Shown in pieces: positions 26,038 through 34,464 of a DNA stretch of 55,868 nucleotides. Below the pieces are notes generated by a model that worked only from the letters and a program-made list of their open reading frames with translations, ran no database searches and was not told where the DNA came from. Position numbers and translations under genes: made by a program. The first letter of the stretch is position 1, and the number at the start of each line of letters is the position of its first letter. Source of the DNA: Ilumatobacter sp. (GTDB taxonomy: Bacteria > Actinomycetota > Acidimicrobiia > Acidimicrobiales > Ilumatobacteraceae); the NCBI GenBank assembly GCA_007693335.1, contig REDU01000076.1, positions 1 through 55,868 of the forward strand. The letters are read 5' to 3'.

Positions 26038-26943
26038 GTGCGCCGAGTCGTTGCATGGTTGCCCCTGGTGTTCCTCGTCGCCGCGTGCGGTGGCGAGGCG
26101 GCCGACCCCGTCGACGCCACCAGCCCGGTCGCCCCGACCAGCGCGGTCGCAGTGGATCCCGAGGTCACGGCGTCCGGACCGACCACGGCGCCCGAACCGA
26201 CCGCGGCGCCGACCACGTCTCCGGTGTCGGATCCGCCGGCTGATCTGCTGGGGCAGGAACTGGTGGGCCGTTGGGCCCACTACGACGTCGTGGCCTACGA
26301 GGACGGTGTCCTGAAGACGCTGATCATCAGCTACGGGTTCAACGACTTCTCGGTCGATGACGGGCAGATCATCGATTCGGCCCAGTTCTGCTTCTCGGAG
26401 CAGCGCACCGACCAGCCCATCGAGACCTCGCTGTCCGACGCGGCGACCCAGGCGATCCGCCCTCCGAGCACGCCGGTGGAGGTCGACGTGGTCGACGGTG
26501 TCCTGCGGATCCAGCGGTCAGCCACGCCGACACCGGTGGGGATCAGGCTCGACGACCCCGCCAACGAACCGCTGCCGACGGATCCGGACGACCCGCGCAT
26601 CGTCGACGACGACGGTGATGGCAATCCGGGCATCACGGTGACCATCAGGGTCAGCGACGACCTCATCGGCGAGCTCTACATCGCCCGGCGCGAGATCTTC
26701 GCGTACGAAGCGTTCCTCGTGGAACCCGATCTCATCACGGGCACCGTCACCGACGACTCCGAACAGCTCGTCATCGGAGTGAGCGATCCGGTGTTCGCCG
26801 GTTCGGGCGCCGAGTGGGTCCAGCACCCCGATCTCACCAAGAGCCCGATCATCCTTCGGCGGGTCGAGTCCGACTGGGACTGCGACCGCCTCGTGGCCGA
26901 GCGCGACGCGCTCTTCCCCCCGACACCCGACGTCGACTGGTGA
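26038..26943 (+). CDS. putative lipoprotein of unknown function
   Basis: A 301-residue exported protein. VRRVVAWLPLVFLVAACGG is a short signal peptide ending in a lipobox (LVAAC), so it should be lipid-anchored at about residue 16. A Thr/Pro/Ala-rich linker (residues 20-65) leads to a beta-rich globular domain with an acidic patch of repeated Asp (DPDDPRIVDDDGDGNPG). Two later Cys residues could form a disulfide. No family recognised. The open frame extends upstream into xylA, but only the GTG at 26038 gives a signal peptide and it follows a TAGGTT box. Confidence 0.75.
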   Translation: MRRVVAWLPLVFLVAACGGEAADPVDATSPVAPTSAVAVDPEVTASGPTTAPEPTAAPTTSPVSDPPADLLGQELVGRWAHYDVVAYEDGVLKTLIISYGFNDFSVDDGQIIDSAQFCFSEQRTDQPIETSLSDAATQAIRPPSTPVEVDVVDGVLRIQRSATPTPVGIRLDDPANEPLPTDPDDPRIVDDDGDGNPGITVTIRVSDDLIGELYIARREIFAYEAFLVEPDLITGTVTDDSEQLVIGVSDPVFAGSGAEWVQHPDLTKSPIILRRVESDWDCDRLVAERDALFPPTPDVDW

Positions 26944-26988
26944 CGACTCCCGTGCCCCCAGGGCGTTGCAGACGGTGTGTGACGCGCC

Positions 26989-27945
26989 TCATGGCCCGAT
27001 GCCCTGGAGGACCGCGTCGAGATTCGCCCGTGTCCTCGCCGTGTCGTACGCAGCGAATCGTTGGTCGAATTCCTCACGCGTCGTCGACGCGAGCTGCTCG
27101 AGCCGCTCGGTGAGCCGTCCCATGGCGAGGAGCGTGCGGACGTCGGCGCCACGAGCGTGGAGATCGTCGGCCAGCTCCCGTACGAGTGCGACATGGACCG
27201 CCGCGTCCTGGTACTCACCGAGGTTCTCCTGGAGTGCCTTCAGTCGCCTCACGAATCGACGTCGTGGACGTTCCGGACAGATGTCGCCGAAGCACTCCAA
27301 CAGGTAGCGCAGCTTCTTGGCGTCCTTGCGCAGGGCGTGCACCTGTTCGGCCGGGGACCCGGGACCGATCGCTCGACCGTGCACGACCAGTCGCTGCTGG
27401 GCTCGCTCGATCCGCTTCGACACGACCCTCCCGAGTGGACGGTCCGCGTGCGAGCCCTCCGATCCCGCTGTCGAGAGTTCGGCGAGCGACCGTCGCCAGG
27501 TGTCCATCCACTGGATGGTGGCGGGCACGGCGAGCTCGCGGTCGAGGTGATCGTGGGCGGCGTCCCGCCGTTCTTCGAGCAGGGCGCGCATCGGCGCCAG
27601 TGCGTCGGTGACATCGGCGCCGAGCGGTGTCGTGTAGCGGTCCCACTCGAGGAGGTACACGTCGAGATCGCGCGCCGGCCCGGTGAGATCACCGAGCCAT
27701 CGGAAGTGTTCGCGTGCCGGGTCGACCGAAGCCCGTGGGAGCACCTTCCTCCCTTCGGTGAGGAGGGTGCGGGAACGGCGAACGGCAATTCGGAGTTCGT
27801 GGAGGAACTCGGGATCGGCGCGCTCCATCGTTCCCTCGCGGTTGTCGTCGATCGTCGTGGCGAGACTCGCGAGCACCAGGCCGAAGCCCTCGACGGCCGG
27901 CATGTCCGCCCGGAGTCGGACCGAGGGCGGGCTGGTCGTGGTCAT
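26989..27945 (-). CDS. CHAD domain protein
   Basis: A CHAD-domain protein (about 318 residues), an all-helical fold with conserved histidines that binds inorganic polyphosphate. Both four-helix repeats are recognisable: FLHELRIAVRRSRTLL near residue 45 and VHALRKDAKKLRYLLECFGD about 150 residues later. Arg and Lys are abundant along these helices. I start at ATG 27945, 8 bases after a TACCGT box; the ATG at 27975 would lie inside the divergent promoter region. The CYTH enzyme is transcribed divergently only 39 bases away. Confidence 0.9.
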   Translation of the reverse strand: MTTTSPPSVRLRADMPAVEGFGLVLASLATTIDDNREGTMERADPEFLHELRIAVRRSRTLLTEGRKVLPRASVDPAREHFRWLGDLTGPARDLDVYLLEWDRYTTPLGADVTDALAPMRALLEERRDAAHDHLDRELAVPATIQWMDTWRRSLAELSTAGSEGSHADRPLGRVVSKRIERAQQRLVVHGRAIGPGSPAEQVHALRKDAKKLRYLLECFGDICPERPRRRFVRRLKALQENLGEYQDAAVHVALVRELADDLHARGADVRTLLAMGRLTERLEQLASTTREEFDQRFAAYDTARTRANLDAVLQGIGP

Positions 27946-27953
27946 TCCCGACG

Positions 27954-27978
27954 ACGGTAGTGTCGCCCGCCGCATACT
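27954..27978. promoter_or_regulatory. back-to-back promoters of the CHAD and CYTH genes
   Basis: Minus-strand TACCGT (27954-27959) is 8 bases before the CHAD start; plus-strand CATACT (27973-27978) is 6 bases before the CYTH start. With 39 bases between the genes, each promoter's -35 region would overlap the other's -10, so the two promoters probably compete. Confidence 0.4.
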
Positions 27979-27984
27979 GGTGCC

Positions 27985-28461
27985 GTGACGACGGAGATCG
28001 AGCGAAAGTTCATCCTCGACGAGGTTCCCGACGCATCTCGTCTCGGTGTGGGGCAGCGCCTGCGTCAGGGGTACCTCGCCGTCGACGGTGATGTCTCGCT
28101 CCGGGTCCGCATCGCCGACGGCGGGGCGACCCTCACGGTCAAGGCCGGGGTCGGCCTGTCACGTACCGAGGTGGAGCTGCCCCTCTCCTCCGAGCATGCC
28201 GAGGCACTGTGGCCGCACACGCTCGGACGACGAATCGTGAAGGTGCGGTACCGCGTGCCGCTCGACCGGTCGGATGTCGCGGTCGCCGAGGTCGACGTCT
28301 ACGACGACGCGTTGGGCGGGCTGTCCACCGTCGAGGTCGAGTTCGACAGCGAGGCCGACGCCGCAGCGTTCGAGCCGCCGCGGTGGTTCGGCCGCGAGGT
28401 CACCGGTGATCGAGCGTGGACCAACGCCTCGCTCGCCCGCCACGGTCGACCGTCCGGGTGA
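27985..28461 (+). CDS. CYTH domain protein (triphosphate tunnel metalloenzyme)
   Basis: A 158-residue CYTH domain, a beta-barrel tunnel enzyme that hydrolyses or transfers from triphosphates. The signature ExExK is present as EIERKF at residues 4-9, and further charged strands follow: LRQGYLAV, VSLRVRIAD, TLTVKAG, VRYRVPL, AEVDVYDD and VEVEFDS, supplying the tunnel Arg, Lys and Glu residues. In many bacteria CYTH and CHAD are fused or adjacent and linked to polyphosphate; here they are separate and divergent. Start GTG 27985. Likely a tripolyphosphatase; activity unproven. Confidence 0.93.
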   Translation: MTTEIERKFILDEVPDASRLGVGQRLRQGYLAVDGDVSLRVRIADGGATLTVKAGVGLSRTEVELPLSSEHAEALWPHTLGRRIVKVRYRVPLDRSDVAVAEVDVYDDALGGLSTVEVEFDSEADAAAFEPPRWFGREVTGDRAWTNASLARHGRPSG

Positions 28462-28506
28462 GCGGGGCGTCGGGACGGGCGTCGGTCGGGCTGCGAGACT
28501 TCGGGG

Positions 28507-29619
28507 ATGGACCTGTCGGTGGCGGTGGCCCCGCTCTACCTCGGCTCGATGGCGGTCGAGCGGGCGATCCATCAGCGGCGGGTCGCGCACTCAGGTGCCG
28601 AGCCGGGGCCCGGTGCGTACACGAGGGCCGACACGGCCACCAGCCTCGGGATGGGCATGTTGAGCCTGACGACGCCGATCACGGCGTTGCTGGTGGGCAG
28701 AGTGGTGCCGTTCCGAACCGGTCGGCGAGGCACCCTCGGCGGCCGACTGGGTGCCGGTGTGCTGGGAGTGGCCCTCGTCTCGGCGGCCGCGACGAGCGTG
28801 GCCGATCGGGTGGCGGCTCGCGCCGACGTCACCACCGACGCGGGCCGACGAACCCGTCGACGGGCGCGCCGGGTGGCCGAGGTGGGCGGTGTGAGTGCGG
28901 TGGCTCTCGGTGGCGTGGTGGCGGCCGCGACGTCGGCGTTCGTCACGAACTCCTCCCGCCTCTGGCGGCGGGGCCGTGGCCGCGACCTCGGCACCGGGCT
29001 CCTGCCGTGGACGATCGGGATGGTCGGCTGGGACTTCGGCTACTACTGGAACCATCGGGCGATGCACGAGGTGCGGGCGCTGTGGGCCATCCACGTGCCG
29101 CACCACAGCAGCGAGCACTACAACCTGTCGACGGCGCTCCGCCAACCCGTGGCGAGCGCGTTCGGGGTCTGGGTGCCGTACAGCGCGATGGCGTTGTTCG
29201 GCGTGCGCCCGTCGATCATCGAGACATCGCGTGCGCTCAACCTGATCTATCAGTACTGGGTCCACACCGAGTTGGTCGGCACGTTGGGACCCGCCGAGGC
29301 GGTGCTCAGTACACCGTCGCACCATCGGGTGCACCACGGCAGCAACCGGCGCTACCTCGATCGCAACCACGGTGGGATCCTGATCGTGTGGGACCGCCTG
29401 TTCGGCACCTTCCAGCGTGAGGCCCCCGATCGCGATCCCGTCGTCTACGGCCTCACCCGCAACGTCGGGTCGCACGACCTGTGGACCGTGAGCACCCACG
29501 AGTACCGCGAGATGTTCCGTGACGTGGCCCGATCGACGTCGTGGCGTGACCGCCTCGGCTTCGTGCTGCGGGGTCCGGGCTGGGCCACGCATCGACGCGC
29601 CGCGCTCGCCGCGGTTTGA
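28507..29619 (+). CDS. sterol desaturase/fatty acid hydroxylase family membrane protein
   Basis: A 370-residue integral membrane diiron hydroxylase. The three histidine boxes are clear: HRAMH, HVPHHSSEHYN and HHRVHHGSN, with the hydrophobic helices LTTPITALLVG, VGGVSAVALGGVVAAATSAF and VASAFGVWVPYSAMALFG. An Arg-rich loop (about residues 105-125) is on the cytoplasmic side. Members hydroxylate sterols, carotenoids or lipids. ATG 28507 follows the CYTH stop by 45 bases. A ferredoxin gene follows directly and could be an electron donor. Confidence 0.9.
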   Translation: MDLSVAVAPLYLGSMAVERAIHQRRVAHSGAEPGPGAYTRADTATSLGMGMLSLTTPITALLVGRVVPFRTGRRGTLGGRLGAGVLGVALVSAAATSVADRVAARADVTTDAGRRTRRRARRVAEVGGVSAVALGGVVAAATSAFVTNSSRLWRRGRGRDLGTGLLPWTIGMVGWDFGYYWNHRAMHEVRALWAIHVPHHSSEHYNLSTALRQPVASAFGVWVPYSAMALFGVRPSIIETSRALNLIYQYWVHTELVGTLGPAEAVLSTPSHHRVHHGSNRRYLDRNHGGILIVWDRLFGTFQREAPDRDPVVYGLTRNVGSHDLWTVSTHEYREMFRDVARSTSWRDRLGFVLRGPGWATHRRAALAAV

Positions 29620-29648
29620 GGTCTGGTCACCGTGGGTACGTCAGGGGA

Positions 29649-30041
29649 ATGTCTGGACTCGCGATCATCACCGAGGCGTGCATCGACACCAAGGACAGAG
29701 CCTGCGTCGATGTCTGTCCCGTGCAGTGCATCTACGAGTACGACCCGTCCCAGAACATCCTGTTCTCCGAGGTCGAGGCCGGCTCCGGTATCGAGAACAC
29801 GCATCAGCCGAACCCCGACGCCATCGCGATCTTCGCCGATTCGCTGCTCTACGTGAACCTCGACGAGTGCACGTCGTGCACGGCGTGCTACCAGCCCGAC
29901 GTCTGCCCGGTGGGCGCCATCTACACCGAGGAGAACGTGCCCGACGGCACCTCGAACCGCGGGTACAACTCCGACGACCCGCACGTCGGTCACGACCACA
30001 CCTTCTTCGTCGGCCACAGCCGGGCGGTCTTCGCCGACTGA
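29649..30041 (+). CDS. 7Fe/8Fe-type ferredoxin
   Basis: A 130-residue ferredoxin with two iron-sulfur motifs. ACIDTKDRACVDVCPVQCIY carries the first cluster's cysteines and DECTSCTACYQPDVCPVGAIY the second. A long insertion separates them, and a ~30-residue His/Asp-rich tail follows. In the first motif the usual CxxCxxC spacing is altered (C-x7-C-x3-C), pointing to a 3Fe-4S cluster. ATG 29649 is 6 bases after TACGTC, with AGGGGA immediately before the start. Possible donor for the upstream hydroxylase or the P450. Confidence 0.9.
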   Translation: MSGLAIITEACIDTKDRACVDVCPVQCIYEYDPSQNILFSEVEAGSGIENTHQPNPDAIAIFADSLLYVNLDECTSCTACYQPDVCPVGAIYTEENVPDGTSNRGYNSDDPHVGHDHTFFVGHSRAVFAD

Positions 30042-30050
30042 GCAGCGGGT

Positions 30051-32255
30051 TCAGCGCTGGAGCACCAGCGGTGTCACGGCGGCGTCGGGATCGCCGCTCC
30101 ATCTGCTCGCCTCGAGCTGGTACGCCGCCTCGACGATCGACCAGCCCGTACTCGCACCGTCGCGACGGGTGAGCGGGCGCAACGAGAGGTCGACGTCGAC
30201 CACGGCGTGCGCACCCGGGTCGAGGGTGACCCGGCCGAAGCCGAGGAGCTGTCGGGTGGGGCGTTGCGGCCCGGCGTCGCCGCTGGCGTACATCTGCACG
30301 ACCGCGCCACCGGGGCGTTCGCCGGTGTTGCGGACCACGACCGTCGCCCGGGCGGTGAGCGACTCGATGTCGACGTCGGTCACGGTGAGTTCGTCGAACT
30401 CGAAGGTGGTGTAGCCGAGCCCGAACCCGATCGGGAACGCGGCGCTGCGACGATCGCGGTCGAGGCGCCGCTGACCCCACCAGCGGTCGTAGCGGATCGA
30501 TCGGGCGTCGTGGTCGAAGTGGGGGAGGTGTGCCGGGTCGGTCGGAACGGCCACGGGGAGTCGCCCGCCCGGTTCGACCGCGCCGGTGAGCACGTCGGCC
30601 AGGGCGTGTCCGCCCTCCATGCCGGGGTACCAGGCCATCACGATGGCCGGGACGTCGTGCCGCCAGGCCTCCATGAGGACGGCGCCGCCGGCCACCACGA
30701 CCACGACGGTGCGCGGGTTGGCTGCGGCCACGACGGCCACGAGTGCTTCGTCGTGGGGGTGCAACGTGAGTCGCTCACGGTCGCCGCCCGATGACGGACG
30801 GAACCGCGTGCGCAGCGACAACAGCCGTGAGCCGGCCCTCGACACGAGTCTCGAACCGGCCGGCGAGGGCAACAGCGCCATCGTGGCGCGGTCCATCGAC
30901 AGCAGGGCCTCACCCTCGTCGGCCGGGGTGTAGCCGACCACCACGACGGCCACGTCGCTCGTCCTGGCCAGGGTGGCCGCCCGCGCGAGGTCGTCGCCCG
31001 GATCGGCGTCGACCGAGACCCCGCTGCTCTCGAACGCCGCTCGCAGCCCGTCGAGGATGGTCACCGTGTGGGGCGGGCGAACGCGCGACGAGCCCTCGTC
31101 GCCCTGGTTTCGCCGGTCGGCCAGCGGACCGATCACGGCGAGCTGCCGGAGGTGGTCGGGGTCGATCGGGAGGATCGGCCGGTCGCCGAACCGGTCGTTC
31201 TTCAGCAGCACCATCGACTGGGTGGCAGCCCGTCGGGCGAGCGCACGGTGCGGAGCCGAGGCCACCACATCGATGGACGGTGGCTCCTCGGCCACGCTCG
31301 TGGCCCATCGCAGCTGGGCGGCGATGAGCCGGCGTGCGGCCCGCAGGGCGTCACTGCGACGGAGCGTGCCGCGGTCGAGCGCACCCGGGAGGGCCACGGC
31401 ACGCTGCTGCCTGAACGGCATCTCGAGGTCGAGACCGGCGGCCACCGACCCGACGGGGTCGCGGTGGCCGAAGATGAAGTCCGACATGACGAACCCGTCG
31501 AAGCCCCACTCGTCACGCAGGATCCCGGTCAGCAGCAGCGGGTGGTCGCCGCACCAGGTGCCGTTGACCGAGTTGTAGCCCGACATCACGGCGTCGGCGC
31601 CGGCCTCGATCACCCGCCGGAAGTGGGGGAGGTAGACCTCGTGGAGCACGTCGTCGTCCACCGTCACGTCCACCTGGAACCGTGAGTTCTCCATGCTGTT
31701 GAGCGCGTAGTGCTTCACGCAGGCCATCAGGTGTGATCGCACACCCTCGGTGAGCGCGGCACCCATGGTGCCGAGGTGGACGGGGTCCTCGCCGTAGGTC
31801 TCCTGGGAGCGGCCCCATGCGGGGTGCCGCAACAGGTTCACGCACACGCCACCGAACAGGTTGGCGCCCTGTGCCCGTCCCTCGGCGCCGATCGCGCGAC
31901 CGATCTCGCGCTCGAGATCGGGGTCCCATGTGGCGCCGCGGGCGATCGCGACCGGGAACGACGTCGAGCGTCCCATGACGATGCCGCGGGGTCCGTCGGT
32001 GAACCGGATGCCGGGGATGCCGAGCCGTTCGACCTGCCCGGCCACGATCGGGGCGTGGTTGTAGCCGTGCCGGCCGAACTGGCGGAGTCCGGCCAGGAAC
32101 CGCTCGTCGCCGTCGAGTACGCCGAGCAGTTCGCGATCGGTGAGCTCATCGGCGAGCGTGACCGCCACGTCGTTCGCCGTGACGTCGCCGGCGCGGATCC
32201 GGGTCACCCCGTCGTCGAACTGCACGTTGCCGGTCCACCTCGCTGCGATCGTCAC
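30051..32255 (-). CDS. GH3 family beta-glucosidase
   Basis: A 734-residue family 3 glycoside hydrolase. The N-terminal barrel has FTDGPRGIVMG, WGRSQETYGEDP, CVKHYALNSMENSRF and DGFVMSDFIFGHRD, in which Asp of SDF (about residue 257) is the nucleophile. The second domain follows from ATQSMVLLKNDRFGD and contains an Arg-rich insert (RLVSRAGSRLLSLRTR). A fibronectin-III-like C-terminal domain is seen as DIESLTARATVVVRNTGERP. No signal peptide, so it acts on imported glycosides. Start GTG 32255. It is the last gene of a minus-strand run with MarR, diiron protein and reductase, 21 bases behind the reductase, so a sugar conjugate may be the operon's substrate. Confidence 0.92.
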   Translation of the reverse strand: MTIAARWTGNVQFDDGVTRIRAGDVTANDVAVTLADELTDRELLGVLDGDERFLAGLRQFGRHGYNHAPIVAGQVERLGIPGIRFTDGPRGIVMGRSTSFPVAIARGATWDPDLEREIGRAIGAEGRAQGANLFGGVCVNLLRHPAWGRSQETYGEDPVHLGTMGAALTEGVRSHLMACVKHYALNSMENSRFQVDVTVDDDVLHEVYLPHFRRVIEAGADAVMSGYNSVNGTWCGDHPLLLTGILRDEWGFDGFVMSDFIFGHRDPVGSVAAGLDLEMPFRQQRAVALPGALDRGTLRRSDALRAARRLIAAQLRWATSVAEEPPSIDVVASAPHRALARRAATQSMVLLKNDRFGDRPILPIDPDHLRQLAVIGPLADRRNQGDEGSSRVRPPHTVTILDGLRAAFESSGVSVDADPGDDLARAATLARTSDVAVVVVGYTPADEGEALLSMDRATMALLPSPAGSRLVSRAGSRLLSLRTRFRPSSGGDRERLTLHPHDEALVAVVAAANPRTVVVVVAGGAVLMEAWRHDVPAIVMAWYPGMEGGHALADVLTGAVEPGGRLPVAVPTDPAHLPHFDHDARSIRYDRWWGQRRLDRDRRSAAFPIGFGLGYTTFEFDELTVTDVDIESLTARATVVVRNTGERPGGAVVQMYASGDAGPQRPTRQLLGFGRVTLDPGAHAVVDVDLSLRPLTRRDGASTGWSIVEAAYQLEASRWSGDPDAAVTPLVLQR

Positions 32256-32276
32256 ACTGCTGGACCCACCACCTTG

Positions 32277-33398
32277 TCAGAGTGCTGGCGTGAGCTGGGT
32301 GGCCGGCGGTGTCTCCGCGGCCGCCTGGGGGTGGTACTTCTCGACGTGGATCCGCTCGGGGGGTGCTCCGAGCGCGATGACTGCGTCGGTGCACGCCTCG
32401 ACGAACTCGGGGCTGCCGGCGATGTAGACGCTGTGTCCCGACAGGTCGGCAGCGATCTCCGGCAGGACGTTCGGGATCCGGCCGCGGAGCGAGCCATCGG
32501 GGAGGGCGCTGTCGGGTTCGTCGCCCGTGAACGTCGGCACGAACCGGAAGCGGCGGTGCTTGGCGGTCCACCAGGCCATCAGCCCCTCGTCGAACAGATC
32601 GTCGCGACCCCGAGCCGAGTAGCAGAGGGTGACCGGGGGCCGGAAGCCGCGACGCAGCGCCGCGTCGGTGAGCGCCAGGATGGGTGCGAGGCCCGACCCG
32701 GCGGCCAGGCACAGCACCGGCGTGTCGGCGCCCGGGTCGCCGATGAAGGTGCCGTAGGGCCCGGCCACCGTCACCCGATCACCCGTGCTCAGCTGCTCGT
32801 GCACCCAGCCGCTGGTGCGGCCGTCGGGTACCCGTGACACCAGCAGCACGATCTCGCCATCGGGCCGCGGTGCGTTGGCGATCGAGTACGGACGGGGCGG
32901 GGCGCCGGCCGACGGATCCCCCACCATCAGGTACTGCCCCGGCCAGTACCGCAGCGGCTCACCGACGGGTCGGAGCCGGAGCTCGCGGATGGTCGGGGTG
33001 CGTTCGATCGAGTCGACCACCACGCAGAGCACGCGGTCTCGGGGCGGGAACAGCTTGGGTCGGGCATCGTCGGTGCCGAACTCGATCTCGACGAGTTCGG
33101 AGACCGGCTTGGCCATGCACATGAGCCGGTAGCCCTGCTCCCGCTCGGCGGGTGCGAGTGCCATGTCGAGCACCATGCCCTGGTCGACCTCTCCGTCGAG
33201 CACCTTCGTCTTGCACTCGCCGCACGCACCGGCCCGGCAGTTGTTGGGGAGGGCGTACCCCGCCCGCTCGAGCGCGCCGAGCACGGTGTCGCCCGGTGAG
33301 CACGCGACGTCCTTGCCCGACGGCGAGAGTCTGACCGTGTGCGCCGTCGACCGCGCCGTCATCCCCGTCGTCATCCCGGTCGTCATGCCGGTCGTCAT
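32277..33398 (-). CDS. ferredoxin-FAD/NAD(P) reductase fusion (oxygenase reductase component)
   Basis: A 373-residue electron-transfer protein with three domains. Residues ~18-110 are a plant-type 2Fe-2S ferredoxin (NCRAGACGECKTKVLDGEV and CMAK giving C-x4-C-x2-C...C); an FAD domain follows with RPYSIANAP, then an NAD domain with AGGSGLAP-like AAGSGLAPILALTD and CYSARGRDDL. This is the layout of reductases serving soluble diiron or Rieske oxygenases. The adjacent diiron protein ends 3 bases before it, making it the obvious partner. The N-terminus MTTGMTTGMTTGMTA is a 12-base repeat with four possible in-frame starts. Start taken as ATG 33398. Confidence 0.92.
   Translation of the reverse strand: MTTGMTTGMTTGMTARSTAHTVRLSPSGKDVACSPGDTVLGALERAGYALPNNCRAGACGECKTKVLDGEVDQGMVLDMALAPAEREQGYRLMCMAKPVSELVEIEFGTDDARPKLFPPRDRVLCVVVDSIERTPTIRELRLRPVGEPLRYWPGQYLMVGDPSAGAPPRPYSIANAPRPDGEIVLLVSRVPDGRTSGWVHEQLSTGDRVTVAGPYGTFIGDPGADTPVLCLAAGSGLAPILALTDAALRRGFRPPVTLCYSARGRDDLFDEGLMAWWTAKHRRFRFVPTFTGDEPDSALPDGSLRGRIPNVLPEIAADLSGHSVYIAGSPEFVEACTDAVIALGAPPERIHVEKYHPQAAAETPPATQLTPAL
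33363..33398 (-). repeat. 12-bp tandem repeat carrying four in-frame start codons
   Basis: ATGACGACCGGC, ATGACGACCGGG and ATGACGACGGGG occur in tandem (33387-33398, 33375-33386, 33363-33374) and a diverged fourth unit begins ATGACGGCG at 33362. All ATGs are in the reductase frame. Copy number changes would alter the start site without shifting the frame. Confidence 0.85.
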
Positions 33399-33401
33399 CG
33401 T

Positions 33402-34427
33402 CTAGAAGACCGGGATGATCGCGTCGAGGTCGACGTCGGAGATCTCTTCGCCGCTGATGCCGACCTCGGGGATGGCGGGGAACGGGATGTCGTAGAGGTC
33501 GAGCACACCCTTGAGGTTCAAGATCGCGCTGCGCCAGTTCTCGCGCTTCTCGTCGACGTCGGGGATGTGGAAGCCGGCGTCGCGGGCGACCGCCTCGCAG
33601 CGGCGCTGCACATCGATGAAGTCGGCGGGGAGGTCCCAGAAGTCGGGCGGGGGCTCGTAGAGCACGGCCGACAGGAACAGGTAGCCGGCACGGATCTGCT
33701 TGGTGATGAGGCTCCGCTCCGACACGTCGAGCTTCGGGTAGTCGCGGTCCATGAGGCTCATGCAGATGGCCATGTGACGACCCTCGTCACGGCCGATGTG
33801 CTTGAAGGCCTCCTCGAACACGGGCTCACGGGCTCCGGCGGCCATCTGGTGGAAGATCGTGGCGGCGGCGATCTCGCCCATCAGGAACGACGAGAACAGC
33901 ACGGCGAGCGGATAGCGCGGCACCGCCTCCTTGTAGCCCTCCCAGTACCGCCCGCCGTTGAAGTAGAGCCATTTGGCGTTGCGCTGCGCGAGCTCGCCCA
34001 GCTCGGTCTTGGGTTCGTACGCGAGCGGATCGGGGTGGCCGAGGAGCCTGGTGATCGCCATGCCGCACATCTGCTCGTGGTTCTGCTCGTCGCGGGTGAC
34101 CGAGAAGAAGCAGCGGCGGACGGCGTCTTCCTCGTGGACCTCGTAGGTCTTGATGAGGGCCTGGGCGAACACGGGCGGGGCGGAGGCGTCGAACACCGAC
34201 AGCAGCGTCCACCAGTACGCGATGGCCTCGCGTTCTTCCCACGTGTACGACTCGGGGTCGAAGGTGTCCCAGGGGAGCTCGGCGGGATCCCAGACCTCCC
34301 GCTGGCTGGCCGACCAGATCTCCTCCATCTTCTCGGTGCCCCGGTGCCAGCTCAGGGGGAACACGTTGGGCTGATCGGTCGGGGGCGGGAACTCCATGGT
34401 GGCGGCGAGGTTCGTGCGTGGGCTCAT
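33402..34427 (-). CDS. ferritin-like diiron oxygenase/desaturase-type protein
   Basis: A 341-residue helical protein with two carboxylate-His iron motifs: TRDEQNHEQMCGM (E114-xx-H117) and IGRDEGRHMAI (E215-xx-H218), with E185 and an acidic residue near D80 completing the set expected of a ferritin-like diiron site. The pattern recalls ribonucleotide reductase R2-like oxidases, AurF-type N-oxygenases and acyl-ACP desaturases; I cannot choose among them. Tightly followed by a ferredoxin-FAD reductase, so it likely activates oxygen for monooxygenation. Start ATG 34427 lies 8 bases after TATCGT with no Shine-Dalgarno; ATG 11 codons in (MEFPPP) is an alternative. Confidence 0.82.
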   Translation of the reverse strand: MSPRTNLAATMEFPPPTDQPNVFPLSWHRGTEKMEEIWSASQREVWDPAELPWDTFDPESYTWEEREAIAYWWTLLSVFDASAPPVFAQALIKTYEVHEEDAVRRCFFSVTRDEQNHEQMCGMAITRLLGHPDPLAYEPKTELGELAQRNAKWLYFNGGRYWEGYKEAVPRYPLAVLFSSFLMGEIAAATIFHQMAAGAREPVFEEAFKHIGRDEGRHMAICMSLMDRDYPKLDVSERSLITKQIRAGYLFLSAVLYEPPPDFWDLPADFIDVQRRCEAVARDAGFHIPDVDEKRENWRSAILNLKGVLDLYDIPFPAIPEVGISGEEISDVDLDAIIPVF

Positions 34428-34435
34428 GGGGGACC

Positions 34436-34464
34436 ACGATAAACGTTCAAGATCAGATAATCAA
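34436..34464 (-). promoter_or_regulatory. promoter of the diiron-reductase-GH3 operon
   Basis: On the minus strand TTGATT (34459-34464) and TATCGT (34436-34441) are separated by 17 bases, 8 bases ahead of the diiron start. Unusually AT-rich for this window. TCAAGAGTTTGA (34461-34472), an imperfect palindrome with TCAA/TTGA ends, overlaps the -35 box and the end of the MarR gene and could be the MarR operator. So the operon can be transcribed apart from marR. Confidence 0.6.
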
